From: Brachypterus glaber
Lineage: Eukaryota > Arthropoda > Insecta > Coleoptera > Kateretidae
Reading direction: 5' to 3'
DNA length: 64,000 nucleotides
NCBI GenBank assembly: GCA_958510825.1
Contig: OY294044.1
Span: forward strand, 46,154,626-46,218,625
Shown: one piece after another, positions 1-10,257 of the stretch
Position numbering within the stretch: position 1 is the first letter of the stretch
Layout of the letters: each line of letters begins with the position of its first letter
Notes under the pieces: generated by a model
The model's database searches: none
Told to the model about the DNA's origin: nothing
The model's input: only the letters and a program-made list of their open reading frames with translations
Position numbers and translations under genes: made by a program

Positions 1-420
1 TTTTTTTACATAATATGTATGCCTACGAGTATTTAACAATATTTAATAAATGTTCATCTAATATATTAATTTAAGACCAATTCTTCTATAATAGACATGG
101 CGGATCCCGAAGGGCTATTGGAGGTGATTATCGTCTGGGAATCCTAAATTACCCCCAGAATGTTTTTTTTTTTCAGTTCTGTTTATCCGATCGATTTGAA
201 ATTTGGTACAAGTAATAAGGATGATAAGGGCACTTTGTGAAAAAATAACGCGAATGCGATCAAGTTATCAGTGGAAAAAAAACATCATTTTTTTCTTAAT
301 GACAAAATGGGCCCTTTTTGAACGAACACACTCGCCATTTTTTTACAATTTAAGGCTTAAAATACTGTTTAAACAATATTAAAAATTAATTTTTTTTTCG
401 TTCAGTGTAATAGGTTAAAC
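1..420. repeat. Left inverted arm (A+B) of a nested DNA transposon
   Basis: Positions 1-300 read as the reverse complement of 5,253-5,545, including the shared stretches GGCGGATCCCGAAGGGC and TTTAAGACCAATTCTTCT. Positions 165-420 also match a second inverted copy at 5,613-5,890. The window begins inside the arm, because its partner continues to 5,612, so the true left end is upstream. No coding sequence is seen in it. Confidence 0.8.
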
Positions 421-479
421 AAGCCGTCTCGAATGAGCGAGAATACTTTCTCATAAAACATGTCAGGTCCAATTTCGAA

Positions 480-1010
480 TTTTTTTTTGGGGAGGGGGGC
501 TGTTGAGAGGGAGTGGGATTTTTTTTATCTTTTAGGTGGTTTTAAAATATTCTTCTATCGTGAATACAAAAATAAGTTATGTCCAGAAACCATTTTTCAC
601 ATTTTGAAGAGGGGGGGGGGGGGGTTCATGGAAAAAATGATAATAACATATTTTGTCTAATTTTATTTTACATTTTAGATGGTTTTTAAATTTTTCTTCT
701 ATTGTGAATAATAAAAAAACTATGTTCAAAAACAATTTAATACATTTTGGGGGAGAGGGGGAGGGGCTGAAAAAATTAATTATTACACATTTTGTGTAAT
801 TTAATTGTACCTTTTATGTGGTTTTAAAATTTTTCTCTTACTGTAAATAATAAAAAAGTTATGTCTAAAAACATTTTTTTTTACTTTTTGGGGGGGAGGG
901 GGGTCGTTGGAAAAAAATGATAATAACATTTTTGGTGTAGTTTTATTTAAGGTTTTATGTGGTTTTTAAATTTTTCTTCTATTGTAAATATTAAAAAAAT
1001 TACGGCCGAA
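480..1010. repeat. Four-copy tandem repeat, period about 141 bp
   Basis: A unit with a G-run, then an AATGATAATAACAT-like stretch and TTTTTCTTCTATTGTGAATA, recurs near 535, 679, 817 and 958. The copies are diverged and their G-runs vary in length. The short open frames here are by-products of the repeat. Confidence 0.75.
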
Positions 1011-1059
1011 ACAAAAATTTAACCCCCCTTTTACCCCCCTTCCCCCCAACCGATTTTGC

Positions 1060-1290
1060 TCAAATACGAACTTGTCCAAGATAATATAAAAATACACCTG
1101 CATACCAAATTTCAAGTCGCTAACTCAAAGCGTTCTTAAGTTATCGTGGATCCAGACAGACAGACATAATTTTTTTTGTTGGTTATTTTGATTTTTCTCG
1201 GCGTTTCAGGAAAAAATAAGATGATTTAAGCAAAAAAAAAATTTTTGATTTTTTTTTGCATCACAATACTTTCTATTATGAGAAAGTAAA
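1060..1290 (+). repeat. Dispersed ATCGTGG-CAGACAGACA module with palindromic end
   Basis: The order is AAATTTCAAGTCGCTAACTC, then GCGTTCTTAAGTTATCGTGG, then CAGACAGACA, an A/T-rich stretch, and a closing palindrome ACTTTCTATTATGAGAAAGT at 1,269-1,288. Related modules lie near 6,800, 30,800, 40,200, 45,240 and 52,890. It looks like the conserved end of a dispersed non-autonomous element. Confidence 0.5.
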
Positions 1291-1664
1291 AAAATAAAAC
1301 TGCACCAGCCGCACATTTTAACACGTACAACGTACGTCGTACATATAAAAATAATCCTTAAAAGTATATATATTTTATTAAATAGTTATTTAAATTGTGG
1401 TGAATTCGGATATGCGATATAATTATTTAGGGTCAATTCGTCAATAATAGACAGGGGCGGATCCCAAGGGGGGTTATTGGGTTATTGGAGGTAAGTTTGT
1501 GACGTCAAAAGAGTTAGTGCCCAACAAGATGACCAGAAACTAGAGGCTAAAGCCTCTAGATATCTTGGTTTCCTGGGTAACGAAAATTCGATTTGCAATC
1601 AAAACAATACAGTTGTGTCACTTAATAACAATATTGCAGAAAATATTATAGGCTTTTTTGCAAG

Positions 1665-3275
1665 ATGCAAAATGCAAAGTGCGTTAAATGTGACAAGTGG
1701 GTAAGAAATATACCAGGAAAGCATAAAATTATAATCGATAATGAAGAAATAGTCCGACTTACCAATATTTTAGGAAAAACTGTTGAATTAAATAGCGTAC
1801 TATGTAACAACTGCCGAATTAATGTATATAAAAAAGTGCACGAGGAAATTATAGAGGAGGAGCCGCCACCATTTAAAGAGGAAACTTTTCAGCATAATGT
1901 GGTTGCTACTGCCAGACCTGAAGAAGAAATCGTAGAGTTACCTATACAGCGTTTGGTTTCTACACATGCGTACTGCTGTATATGTAAAGGTAAAAACGAT
2001 CTTATAGTTATTCCAAAAGAGGCAAGGCATCACTGCTATTCAAAAAAACAAATATATATACCAAAAGGAAATCGGTGCTGTACAACCCATTTAATCAAAA
2101 AACGGTTTTATGATGAAGAATTGTCAACCCTTCAACCATTTGCAAACTATTCACAAATTCCCAAATCCGACTTAGTAGAAATTTTAAGTACAGTAACTGC
2201 CACAAATAAGTTAATCAATTCTGCTGAAAACAGATTTATTTCTGAGCAACAGTTAAAGGTATTTACTGGGCTAACATGGGAAAACATCGAGCAATTGGTA
2301 ACGATGCTAAAGAGTATGCGAAAATCATCCTCACGCACTGTAGGACAGGCTTTAATCGTTTTTTTATTGAAATTAAGAGCAGGCAACAGTAATAAATTAA
2401 TTGCTGCCATATTAGGTTTAGAAAATGAGCAAACCGTTTCCGAATATGTATCTTCTGTCCTTCATACCTTTGAAAAGGATATTTTACCTACTCGTTTTGG
2501 AGTGAATGCCTTTAGTAGGGAATTTATTCAATATCATACCAGTGATATGGCCAAGGCCTTATTTGATGTAAATGAAGATACACTTATGATTATTTGTGAC
2601 GGTACCTATATAAGACACCAAAAAAGTCAAAATAATATTTATCAAAAAAAGTCTTTCTCGGGACAAAAGAAGGTGCCTTTATGTAAACCGTTTACCATTT
2701 GCACTACTGATGGTTACGTTATTGACATGCTTGGCCCTTTTAACGCTAATGTGAATGATGCAACTATTATGACTCAGATAATGTCAAATCCGAATGGCCT
2801 TTCCAAGCTGCTAAAACCTGGAGATATAATAGTTGTAGATCGTGGATTCCGGGATTGTTTGTCAGAATTATCTGATTACAGGATTTTGATTCCTGCTCTT
2901 AAAGGAAGCCGAGACCAGCTTACTGTTACTGAAGCGAATAGCTCCCGACTAGTGACCAAGATACGTTGGCCAGTAGAGGCCGTCCATGGTATATTAAAAC
3001 AAAAATTTAGATTATTAGATCACAAAGTGGACAACAAGCTTTTGCCTAAAGTTGGTAGTTTATGCCGAATAGCTTGTTTTTTAAATAATGTCTATGGAAA
3101 ACGACTTGTTAGCGATGTTGGAATGAAAACAGAAGTTGTCAATCAGTTGAAGTCTCTGGATACAGTAAATTCCTTGGCAGAGTTGGTTCATGAAAAGGGT
3201 TGGATACGAAAAAAACGGGATTTCTGTCCAGTAATGACATTATGGATTTTCCAGAAATGGATGAGAAAAATTTAA
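1665..3275 (+). CDS. DDE_Tnp_4-type transposase, frame 0 part
   Basis: A 536-codon open frame. The N-terminus carries a CxxC pair (CVKC) and a second pair (CNNC) about residues 6-50. A second Cys/His cluster follows (CCIC, HHC, RCCTTH, about residues 103-145). The catalytic region has DGTYIRH (D312), VVDRGFRD (D392) and WPVEAVHG (E438), which is the DDE order of DDE_Tnp_4 transposases. D1 and D2 are 80 residues apart, and D2 and E 46. The frame then reaches a run of seven A (3,209-3,215), after which frame 0 continues 20 codons to a stop with no recognisable content, while the -1 frame continues into a SWIM zinc finger. Expected action: TIR binding by the finger region and cut-and-paste catalysis in the nucleus. 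The frame is otherwise intact, so the copy looks young. Confidence 0.85.
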   Translation: MQNAKCVKCDKWVRNIPGKHKIIIDNEEIVRLTNILGKTVELNSVLCNNCRINVYKKVHEEIIEEEPPPFKEETFQHNVVATARPEEEIVELPIQRLVSTHAYCCICKGKNDLIVIPKEARHHCYSKKQIYIPKGNRCCTTHLIKKRFYDEELSTLQPFANYSQIPKSDLVEILSTVTATNKLINSAENRFISEQQLKVFTGLTWENIEQLVTMLKSMRKSSSRTVGQALIVFLLKLRAGNSNKLIAAILGLENEQTVSEYVSSVLHTFEKDILPTRFGVNAFSREFIQYHTSDMAKALFDVNEDTLMIICDGTYIRHQKSQNNIYQKKSFSGQKKVPLCKPFTICTTDGYVIDMLGPFNANVNDATIMTQIMSNPNGLSKLLKPGDIIVVDRGFRDCLSELSDYRILIPALKGSRDQLTVTEANSSRLVTKIRWPVEAVHGILKQKFRLLDHKVDNKLLPKVGSLCRIACFLNNVYGKRLVSDVGMKTEVVNQLKSLDTVNSLAELVHEKGWIRKKRDFCPVMTLWIFQKWMRKI

Positions 3276-3673
3276 AAATATTTTTTGGTGGGACCTACCA
3301 ACTTTCCCAAGCAGTTTGTTATTTAGCCGAACTTTATCAGCCTGATGAGTCCATAAAAATAGAATTTGTAAAGGAAACGCCTGAGATTTTACGTTTTCAC
3401 ATAAAATCCAGGCACATTGGGAAAAAAATTTACCACATATTTATTAATTATGAGCCCAATGAAAACAGTATTGATGGTATAAAAGGATACTATTGCACTT
3501 GTCCGAATGGAACAAGAACTGTGGGCTGCTGTTCGCATATCGCAGCCGTGGTATATTTCCTCACCAATGCCAGATATAAATCCAAAATATTTAAGCCGGC
3601 AAATATTCTAACCAATATATTTGATTCGGATATTTATCCTGTTATTAACGAGGACAGCGAAGAAGAGGATTGA
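3200..3673 (+). CDS. SWIM zinc-finger C-terminal part of the transposase (-1 frame)
   Basis: This frame is -1 relative to the DDE frame and overlaps it at 3,200-3,275. Reading from ACG at 3,215 it runs without a stop to TGA at 3,673. It contains a SWIM finger, CTCP then GCCSHIAAVVYF (the CxC...CxH pattern), followed by an acidic tail ending DSEEED. SWIM fingers bind nucleic acid or protein partners and are found in proteins of several eukaryotic DNA transposons. The natural product is probably a DDE-SWIM fusion made across the A-run. The first in-frame ATG at 3,200 overlaps DDE coding sequence and gives no reason to think it is a true start. A single-base indel in the A-run is the simplest alternative. 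Confidence 0.75.
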   Translation: MDTKKTGFLSSNDIMDFPEMDEKNLKIFFGGTYQLSQAVCYLAELYQPDESIKIEFVKETPEILRFHIKSRHIGKKIYHIFINYEPNENSIDGIKGYYCTCPNGTRTVGCCSHIAAVVYFLTNARYKSKIFKPANILTNIFDSDIYPVINEDSEEED

Positions 3674-3739
3674 ATAATAAGGCTGTATTTTATTTTTTGT
3701 GCTGGTTATTAAATTATAGAAGTTGGTGTTCATCATATT

Positions 3740-4185
3740 ATTGTTCGATTGCTTTTTAGCATAAAACAAATTTCTTTGACACCACTTCTGTAATGTAGTC
3801 CTTTTTAATAAGTTTTTATTTTCTTTATTCTTTAATTTTCTAGTTCTTATTAGTGCTTATTTTAACTTGATTTTCCTTATCTTTAATTTAACTTCTTATT
3901 CGAATGGTTTTCGGCATAGAAGAAATTTCTTTGACACCACTTCTGTAATGTAGTTCTTTTTAATTAGTTTTTATTTCCTTTTTCTTCAATTTTCTAGTTC
4001 TTATTTGTATTAACTTAATTTACCTTATCTTTAATTTAACATATTGTTCGATTGCTTTTCGGCATAAAAGAAATTTCTTTGACACCAATTCTGTAATGTA
4101 GTTCTTTTTAATTAGTTTTTATTTCATTTATTCTTCAATTTTCTAGTTCTTATTACTGTGTATATTAATTAATTTTCCTCTACTT
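3740..4185. repeat. Three-copy tandem repeat, period about 150 bp
   Basis: Each unit holds AAATTTCTTTGACACCA, CTGTAATGTAGT, TTAGTTTTTATTTC and TTTTCTAGTTCTTATT. Copies start near 3,743, 3,900 and 4,043. It lies directly downstream of the SWIM stop codon. No gene is seen between 3,674 and 5,250. Confidence 0.8.
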
Positions 4186-4699
4186 AACTCAGTTGTTAGT
4201 TGTAGTTTCCTCTAATTTAACCGACTTACCCAGTTGTATACTAAAATCTAACTAAATTGCAAAAAAAGTAAAAAATAGAAAAAAAAAGTATAAAATAAAA
4301 AAATAAATTATGTCCCAAAAAATAATACTAAATCAAAATGTCCGTAGATTCCCGTAGATTCCTGGTGTGAGTTTTGAGTCCGGCCAAAATCCAGAAGTTG
4401 CTCGATTATTTTTTTCATTGGAAAATATTTTCTGCTATCTTGATGTTACTTTTATATTATAAACCTATTCAAGTAATCGGCTTTTTTGTAAGCTTAATTT
4501 AAAAAGTCGTGATATATGACATCGGTGAAGTATACATAAAAAAATATTCAGCTGAAGCCGTGGCCCATGCCGTCAGAGCTGCCTGGATCGGTGCGGATAT
4601 CTTCTTCAATATAATTTTTGTGGAAACTTCTTTAGGTGCGTGATCGTCAGCGTCAGCGTCAGCAACATGCATGTTGTTTCTTTAATAATTTTTTACTGA

Positions 4700-5150
4700 A
4701 ATGACGTAGAGACTTGAAATTTAAAATATACTTATGGTGACTATTAAAACAAGATACATACATAAAATGCCAAAAAATACTAGCCATGAAGTCCAAAACA
4801 GGCACATCATGATTTTCTTTTGTTTTTTAATAACTCTACATAGGATTGACTTAGAGACTTGAAATATACGCTTATGGTGACTATTGAAACAAGATACCTA
4901 CAAATGCCAAAACATATTAGCCATGAAGTCCAAAATAGGCACATCATGATTTTTGTTTTTAATAACTTCATAGGATTTTTGTTGGGATTTTCCTCACGAT
5001 TTCTCCCGATTTCCTCACAATTATCACGATTTTCCTTACGATTTTGTCACAATTGTCACGATTTTTGTTTGGATATTCCTCACGATTTCTCACGAGATTT
5101 TCCTCACGATTTATCACGATTTTTGTTGGAATTTTCCTTACGATTTCTCT
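4700..5150. repeat. 152-bp tandem duplication followed by a TCACGATTT minisatellite
   Basis: Positions 4,702-4,852 and 4,853-4,978 are a two-copy direct repeat sharing AGCCATGAAGTCCAAAA and GGCACATCATGATTTT. It is followed by about 170 bp of irregular TTTTCCTCACGATTTCTCAC repeats. An open frame across this stretch only reflects the repeat. Confidence 0.75.
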
Positions 5151-5252
5151 ATACCAGCCGAAAACTCAATGCGAGCTTCACATATTTTGGGAAACTTTTT
5201 CGTAACGGTTTCAGCCATCTACCCCCGCCCGTTAATATTACTGTTAAAAAGT

Positions 5253-5890
5253 AATGATTTTTTTCCAATGATAACTTTATCGCATTAGCGTTACTTTTTT
5301 TCACAAAGTACCCTTGCAACCCTTATTACTTGTATCAAATTTCAAATCGATCAGATAAACAGAACTGAAAAAATAAATAAAACATTCTGTGGTAAATTGG
5401 GATTCCCAGAAGATAATCACCTCCAATAGCCCTTCGGGATCCGCCATGTCTTTTATAGAAGAATTGGTCTTAAATTAATATATTAGATGGACATTTATTA
5501 AATATTGTTAACTACTCGTAGGCATACATATTATGTAAAAAAAAACGATTATTTTTATATTTACGTGTTAAAATGATTAAAACTGTGCGGGTGGTGCAGT
5601 TTTATTTTTTTTTGAACCTGTTACACTGAACGAAAAAAATTGAATTTTTAATATGTTATAGACAATATATTAAGGCTTAAAATATAAAAAAATGGCGGGT
5701 GTGTTCGGCCAAAAAGGGCCCACTTTGTCATTAAGAAAAAAATAATGATTTTTTTTCCAATGGTAACTTGATCGCATAGGCGTAATTTATTTTTCACAAA
5801 GTGCACTTACCACCCTTATTGCTTGTACCAAATTTCAAATCGATCGGATAAATAGAACTGGAGAAAAAAAATAAAACATTCTGGGGTAAA
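5253..5890. repeat. Right inverted arm plus a second B-type arm
   Basis: Positions 5,253-5,545 are the inverse of 1-300, and 5,546-5,612 carry the element end matching 1,293-1,355 inverted. Immediately outside, 5,613-5,890 is another inverted copy of 165-420 (GTTACACTGAACG through ACATTCTGGGGTAAATTA). Two arms on the same side imply that a younger copy inserted beside or into an older relative. Confidence 0.7.
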
Positions 5891-6159
5891 TTAACGTTTT
5901 GCCACCCCCTAAGGGGTAGTTGGGGGCTAAAATTTTGGTGGGATGTTACTCAAGCCAAAATACATCTTTTGTGCCCCTTTTACTTTTTTTTCGATCAAGG
6001 GCACTTTTTCCCGTCTTACTCTGCTAAGCTCTTTAAACCCCTATTTGTGAATTTTTGTTTTTTACCCGATGTCCAACCTATGGCCCGGTTCGTTCCATAG
6101 TGCATCGACACTCTTAGTAGCACTAAGTGCCGATGTAATTGCATAAAACTTTATTTTAG

Positions 6160-6277
6160 GATTTGAGTGAACCTGAAAATTTAGATTTTGAAAAGAACTC
6201 CAGTAGGCCTTTGTTGAATACTGTTAATGGGGAGAACTCTAATGATGAGAATGATGTCGATTTAGAAACTATGTCTG
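6160..6277 (+). CDS. Unrecognised gene, internal exon 1 in window
   Basis: The acceptor is TTTATTTTAG and the donor G|GTGAGT. Only the phase-0 frame is open, giving an acidic Asn/Glu/Asp-rich peptide (DLSEPENLDFEKNSS, then ENSNDENDVDLETMSG). It ends in phase 1, which fits the exon at 10,258 and also the alternative last exon at 8,474. Exons upstream must lie outside the window. Low-complexity acidic character suggests a disordered cytoplasmic tail or linker. Confidence 0.6.
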
Positions 6278-6719
6278 GTGAGTATAATTTAAAAATTTAA
6301 CATGAGGACCTCATGATGAGGCTCGGCCCACCCGCATAATCCCTTACTGCATTTTGTGTTACCCTATCAAAACATTTTTAAATAATCAACTATAAAATAC
6401 AAAATTTATGTTCTGAAATGAATTAACTTAAATATCGCACACTTGAAACCCTTTTTAGGTGTAGTAGTGTGGGGAAAGCCAAGCCTGAAAAATGGCCCTT
6501 TTAACTGAGGAATGCCTGATAAAAAAAACTGCTGCCAATAAAATAATACTTTCCCCTAGGCCTAGGTTCATTAAAATCAAGAACGAAAAAAACAAAAAAA
6601 ATTTAGACCTTTTGGACTGTTTAAAAAAAAAAAATATTTAAAAAAAAGTTTCTTTTTTTTGTAAAACGAAAAATAATCTGAAATTTTTTTGGACTTTTTG
6701 TTTTTGTTTTTACCCCATT

Positions 6720-6990
6720 TTAGCCCCCTACCCCAATCCGATTTTTACCAAAAACAATCCCAGCCTAGAACTTTGGATAATCAAGCTATGGTTCAAATTT
6801 GAAGTATTTAGCCTGAAGCGTTCTTGAGTCCTCGTGGTCACAAATTTCCCGGACATTCCCCGACAGACAGAATTGTTTTTTTTGTCGGAAATCATATTTT
6901 TTGGATATAAAGTCCAGAAACTTAAAGAAAAGCAATAAATTTTTTTCGAAATTTTTTTACTAACGCAAGACTTTCCTTGGGAAAAGTAAT
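6720..6990 (+). repeat. Second copy of the CAGACAG module
   Basis: The order matches 1,060-1,290: AATTTGAAGTATTTAGCC, GCGTTCTTGAGTCCTCGTGG, CCGACAGACAG, an A/T-rich stretch, then a decayed palindrome GACTTTCCTTGGGAAAAGTA. The remainder of 6,278-7,290 is intron with no other structure seen. Confidence 0.45.
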
Positions 6991-7295
6991 TATGTATAAT
7001 AAATTTGGATGATCTTAGATGAGGGGCCTTTAGTGGACGGTCTCTTACCTTGATCTTCTGTGACTTGATAGGTGTCTCTGTGATCGATTTAGCTGGTTTT
7101 TGTTGTTGTATTCATGCTTACTTCAGGAATAGTTAACACATCGTGTTTCCATGTAAATACCACCATAAAACACTGAATGCAATTGGCAATTAATTATATC
7201 ACACCTAACAATTAAGGTTTTATAAAAAAAATAATAAGATTCTCAATATTGTGATGAAAATCGTAAATTTTTACACTCTTCCACGCAGTCTATCT

Positions 7296-8293
7296 GAGGC
7301 GTATAGTGCAAGAGTGGCCCATATGTGTTTTTTTGAGATTTTGTTTTTTTTATAAATGTAATAAGGACATCTATATCTTTCATTACATACCGCCCTCATA
7401 GCAGAGGGTTTTCTTTTTGGCACGATACAAGCATTTAAAGCACTATTGCATTATTAAAATTATCACTTTTATTAGTGCAAGAGTGGCCCACAGGTATAGG
7501 CTACCAGTCAAACATATTATTGGGGATATTGAAAAAGCCAACTGCTACATAAAAAATGTCAATTTTATTCTTAAGAAAACTAACAAGGCAAGTTTTACCA
7601 AGGATTTATAAAGATATTTTTTGAAAGATTCTTAAAAAAGCCAAAATTTCTTTTATCGAGAAAGTTATTTGTTTGCCCCAAAACAAATTATTTTCTGCAC
7701 AAATGCAGGAGCCTTATGTTACCAATTTTGTACATTTTGCTTTATTAATAAAAAATTATTACAACTTACCTTAAACTTTGATATCATAGTAACTGAAATC
7801 CATTGCTTGAACAATGTTTACGCATTAGTTATTCTTCATTTTTAAAGGTAATTACTCCAAGAACAGTAAAAAAACGTTTATTTAACTATTCCAGAGCATA
7901 ATTATTGGTATTTTGACTATTCTGTTATTAAATAACAAATATTTCTTTCACATGTAAAAATAATTAAAATTTCAAAGTAAAATGTGAGGTTAGATCTACT
8001 AAAAAAAACGTGTTATTGAAGGTCAGATCTCGTTCGTAATGCAATAGTGGCTCAAAATGAACATAATGTATAGTGAGTGCAATAGTGACCCACCAACTTT
8101 TTTCTCTAAGAAAGTAAAGAAAAATAAATTTGTTTCTCATACCTTAATGTTGGTTGAGTCTAAAAACCCTAACAGAAAAATTTTAAATAAAATAATGCGT
8201 CCTAGATCAAAGATTAAAAAATCGGAGAAATTTAAATAGCCATTATCGATATTTCCATAAAGTGAGATGGACCACTCTTGCACTATACGCCTC
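7296..8293. mobile_element. 1.0-kb TIR element with internal GTGCAAGAGTGGCCCA motifs
   Basis: The left end GAGGCGTATAGTGCAAGAGT and right end ACTCTTGCACTATACGCCTC are perfect inverses, flanked by ATCT on both sides (7,292-7,295 and 8,294-8,297), a possible 4-bp target duplication. The inner TIR motif recurs at about 7,473, 8,040 and 8,076 in slightly changed form. Two short open frames inside (64 and 60 codons) show no recognisable domain. No transposase is seen, so it is probably non-autonomous. Confidence 0.7.
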
Positions 8294-8473
8294 ATCTGTA
8301 ACTATAATAATGTTCTCCATTATGCAGACTTTACAGTTTTTCTGGACTATATAACCGTGGCCTAAGGTTAACTATCAACTAAACATGTATTTTGCAAGTA
8401 AACAAATAAATAATGCTGTAAGGGGTTATCCCATGATGTTGAATCAAATAAAGAAAAATTATTATGTTCGAAG

Positions 8474-8652
8474 GGCATGGAGATTGCGGAGACGTGTCTA
8501 GCGATTCCTACGAGTCCCACCAAATGCCAAACCACCCGGAATCCATTAACCAAGTGGCGGAAAAAGAAAATTCCGCCCATATCCCGTCCCAAGATTATCC
8601 TCCCCATGTTCCGCAAGTCCTAAATGTTGAAGACAATTGTATTTATGAGTGA
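8474..8652 (+). CDS. Possible alternative last exon of the unrecognised gene
   Basis: A 59-codon open frame after an AAG acceptor, ending at TGA 8,652. Entered in phase 1 from the 6,277 donor it reads on without a stop. The peptide (HGDCGDVSSDSYESHQMP through VLNVEDNCIYE) looks like real coding sequence rather than repeat. The tract before the acceptor is purine-rich and weak. It would give a shorter isoform that ends here instead of continuing to 10,258. It could also be an exon of another transcript. Confidence 0.35.
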
Positions 8653-8787
8653 TTTTTTAAAAATGTTTTATGATAACAAGCATATACGAACTTTTTATAT
8701 TCTATTTTTCAATTATACAAATTTACATTTTTATACGCGTATTTTGTGTTTTATATATTTTAGGATTTTTTTAGTAATTCCTGAAAT

Positions 8788-8908
8788 AGGGTCGCTTTGT
8801 CTGGTCATACTTGGTTCTTAGCTCTGTTTTTTTCGCCAAAGAAGAAAAAAGAAAAACAGATGGCTAAGAAGCAAAGAACAAACTGATCCCCGATGAAGTG
8901 ACCCTAGT
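8788..8908. mobile_element. Small 121-bp TIR element (AGGGTCRCTT ends)
   Basis: AGGGTCGCTTTGTC at the left end pairs with GAAGTGACCCTA at the right end, and an AAAACAGA/TCTGTTTTT stem lies inside. Related ends occur at 10,949 and 26,284, giving a three-site family in this window. Confidence 0.5.
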
Positions 8909-9179
8909 TTGAAATGTCTCCAATATAAGCATAAGCAGGTGTTCTCCCATGGGGGGTAGGGCGGTGGGGCGCCAACCCCTCTATCATTCTTGACTTGAAA
9001 AAATCTACTGTCCAGTTGGGAAAATGAGGGGCAAATTTCGGAAATTTACTAGTAATTTTCGGTAAATTGGTAGAAAGTTGGGAAAATTGGATTAATAAAT
9101 TGGGTATTTTTTCAGAGTTAATAAAAGTTGGAAATTTTAGGGAGTGGAGTTGGGAAATCGGAGAATGCAGTTGGGAATT

Positions 9180-9520
9180 GTGTCAGAGGCAGAGGCGGCC
9201 TTTGTATGAATGTAGTGAAACCATCCTTGGTAGGGGCGCCAAATTTTGGCAGAAAACCGTCAGGGACAAGCATTTTTTTTAAGGGTGTATTTTTTTATTT
9301 ATTTTTACCAGTTTTGGTAGAAACCGTCAGGGACAAGGTTTTTTTTAAAGGGTGTTTTTTTTTTTCTGGTAGGGGCGCCAAGTTATGTAGAAACCGTCAG
9401 GGACAAAGCTTTTTTTTAGGGGAATTTTTTCTTTTGGTAGGGGGGCGCCGCCATTTTTTTTTTCGTAGGGGCGCCAAGTAGAAACCGTCAGGGACATAAC
9501 TTTTTTTTTGAGGGTGAGGA
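9180..9520. repeat. Minisatellite of AAACCGTCAGGGACA units
   Basis: AAACCGTCAGGGACA recurs four times (about 9,256, 9,329, 9,398 and 9,481) between GGTAGGGGCGCCAA boxes and long T-runs, with a spacing of 70-85 bp. Open frames on both strands here are repeat artefacts. Upstream, 8,910-9,180 repeats GTTGGGAAAAT-like words. Confidence 0.7.
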
Positions 9521-9780
9521 CATTTTTTTTAGTCATCAAAATTTTTTTGGGAGTATTTTTTTTTTTTTAGTTGGGAAATTTCTCAATCAGAAGTTGGGAA
9601 ACCGCTTTATTAGGAGTTTTATGTGCCAGCTAATATAGGCTAATATATGTATTATTGATTATTAGGGAATATATTTGGGAAAAGTTGGGAAAATCTTAGA
9701 AAATAGCTTAAAATGAGGATTTTAAAGATAAACTCTAAAATTTAAGCAATAGTTCTTGAAAAATGATAAATATCAGGGGC

Positions 9781-9889
9781 TTGGTTCTCAAGGGGCAGAT
9801 GTCACTTTTTTTGGCAAAATTAGGTTTTAGTGGATTTATCATCAATCAGTTCTTAATTTTGTTTATTTTTGTGACATCTGCCCTTTGAG
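9781..9889. mobile_element. Short hairpin (about 109 bp), MITE-like
   Basis: TTGGTTCTCAAGGGGCAGAT at the left is the inverse of ATCTGCCCTTTGAGAACCAA at the right with one change. The stem is about 25 bp with a 57-bp loop. It lies within the intron between exons at 6,160 and 10,258. Confidence 0.6.
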
Positions 9890-10257
9890 AACCAATCCGC
9901 CCATTTTTGTTACGTCACAGAAACTACTGGGATTAAACCCGGTACCGTGCTAGTCACAGCGAATTTTTAAACATTTTCCTACCACGCCAAAAAGGGTTAA
10001 ATTTATTTATACCATATTTTGTGAATAAATTTTATAAAATGAATTTGCCGCTTGGGGCAGATGAAGATATTGCTTGATCGAAGTAAAATTTTGTTTATTA
10101 TTGGTCGCCAGGACCAATTTTTCTTCACTATTAGAATTTAAAATTTTCAAAAACATAATTTCGTTCCATAGATGGGTGCACCCTAAAATGTAGCACTCCT
10201 ATTTGTTTGTGGGCGTGTCCCGATGAGAAAAAGAAATCATATTGTTTATTTAATCAG

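Larger units (their letters stand above)
1293..5612 (+). mobile_element. DDE/SWIM DNA transposon with terminal inverted repeats
   Basis: The left end near 1,293 begins AATAAAACTGCACCAGCC. The right end (5,580-5,612) is its inverse, reading GGTGGTGCAGTTTTATTT. The arms run about 200 bp inward and both contain a GGATCC-centred stretch. Between them lie the transposase frames and three sets of tandem repeats. No clear target duplication was found, as expected if it sits inside older copies of the same repeat. The transposase belongs to the DDE_Tnp_4 group used by Harbinger and ISL2EU-like elements; the exact superfamily is inferred. Confidence 0.65.

Noticed and set aside
4859..5254. 131-codon plus-strand open frame
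   Set aside because: It spans a tandem duplication and a TCACGATTT minisatellite, has repeat-derived composition and no domain.
9067..9540. Overlapping open frames on both strands
   Set aside because: They follow the AAACCGTCAGGGACA minisatellite; codons track the repeat, not a protein.
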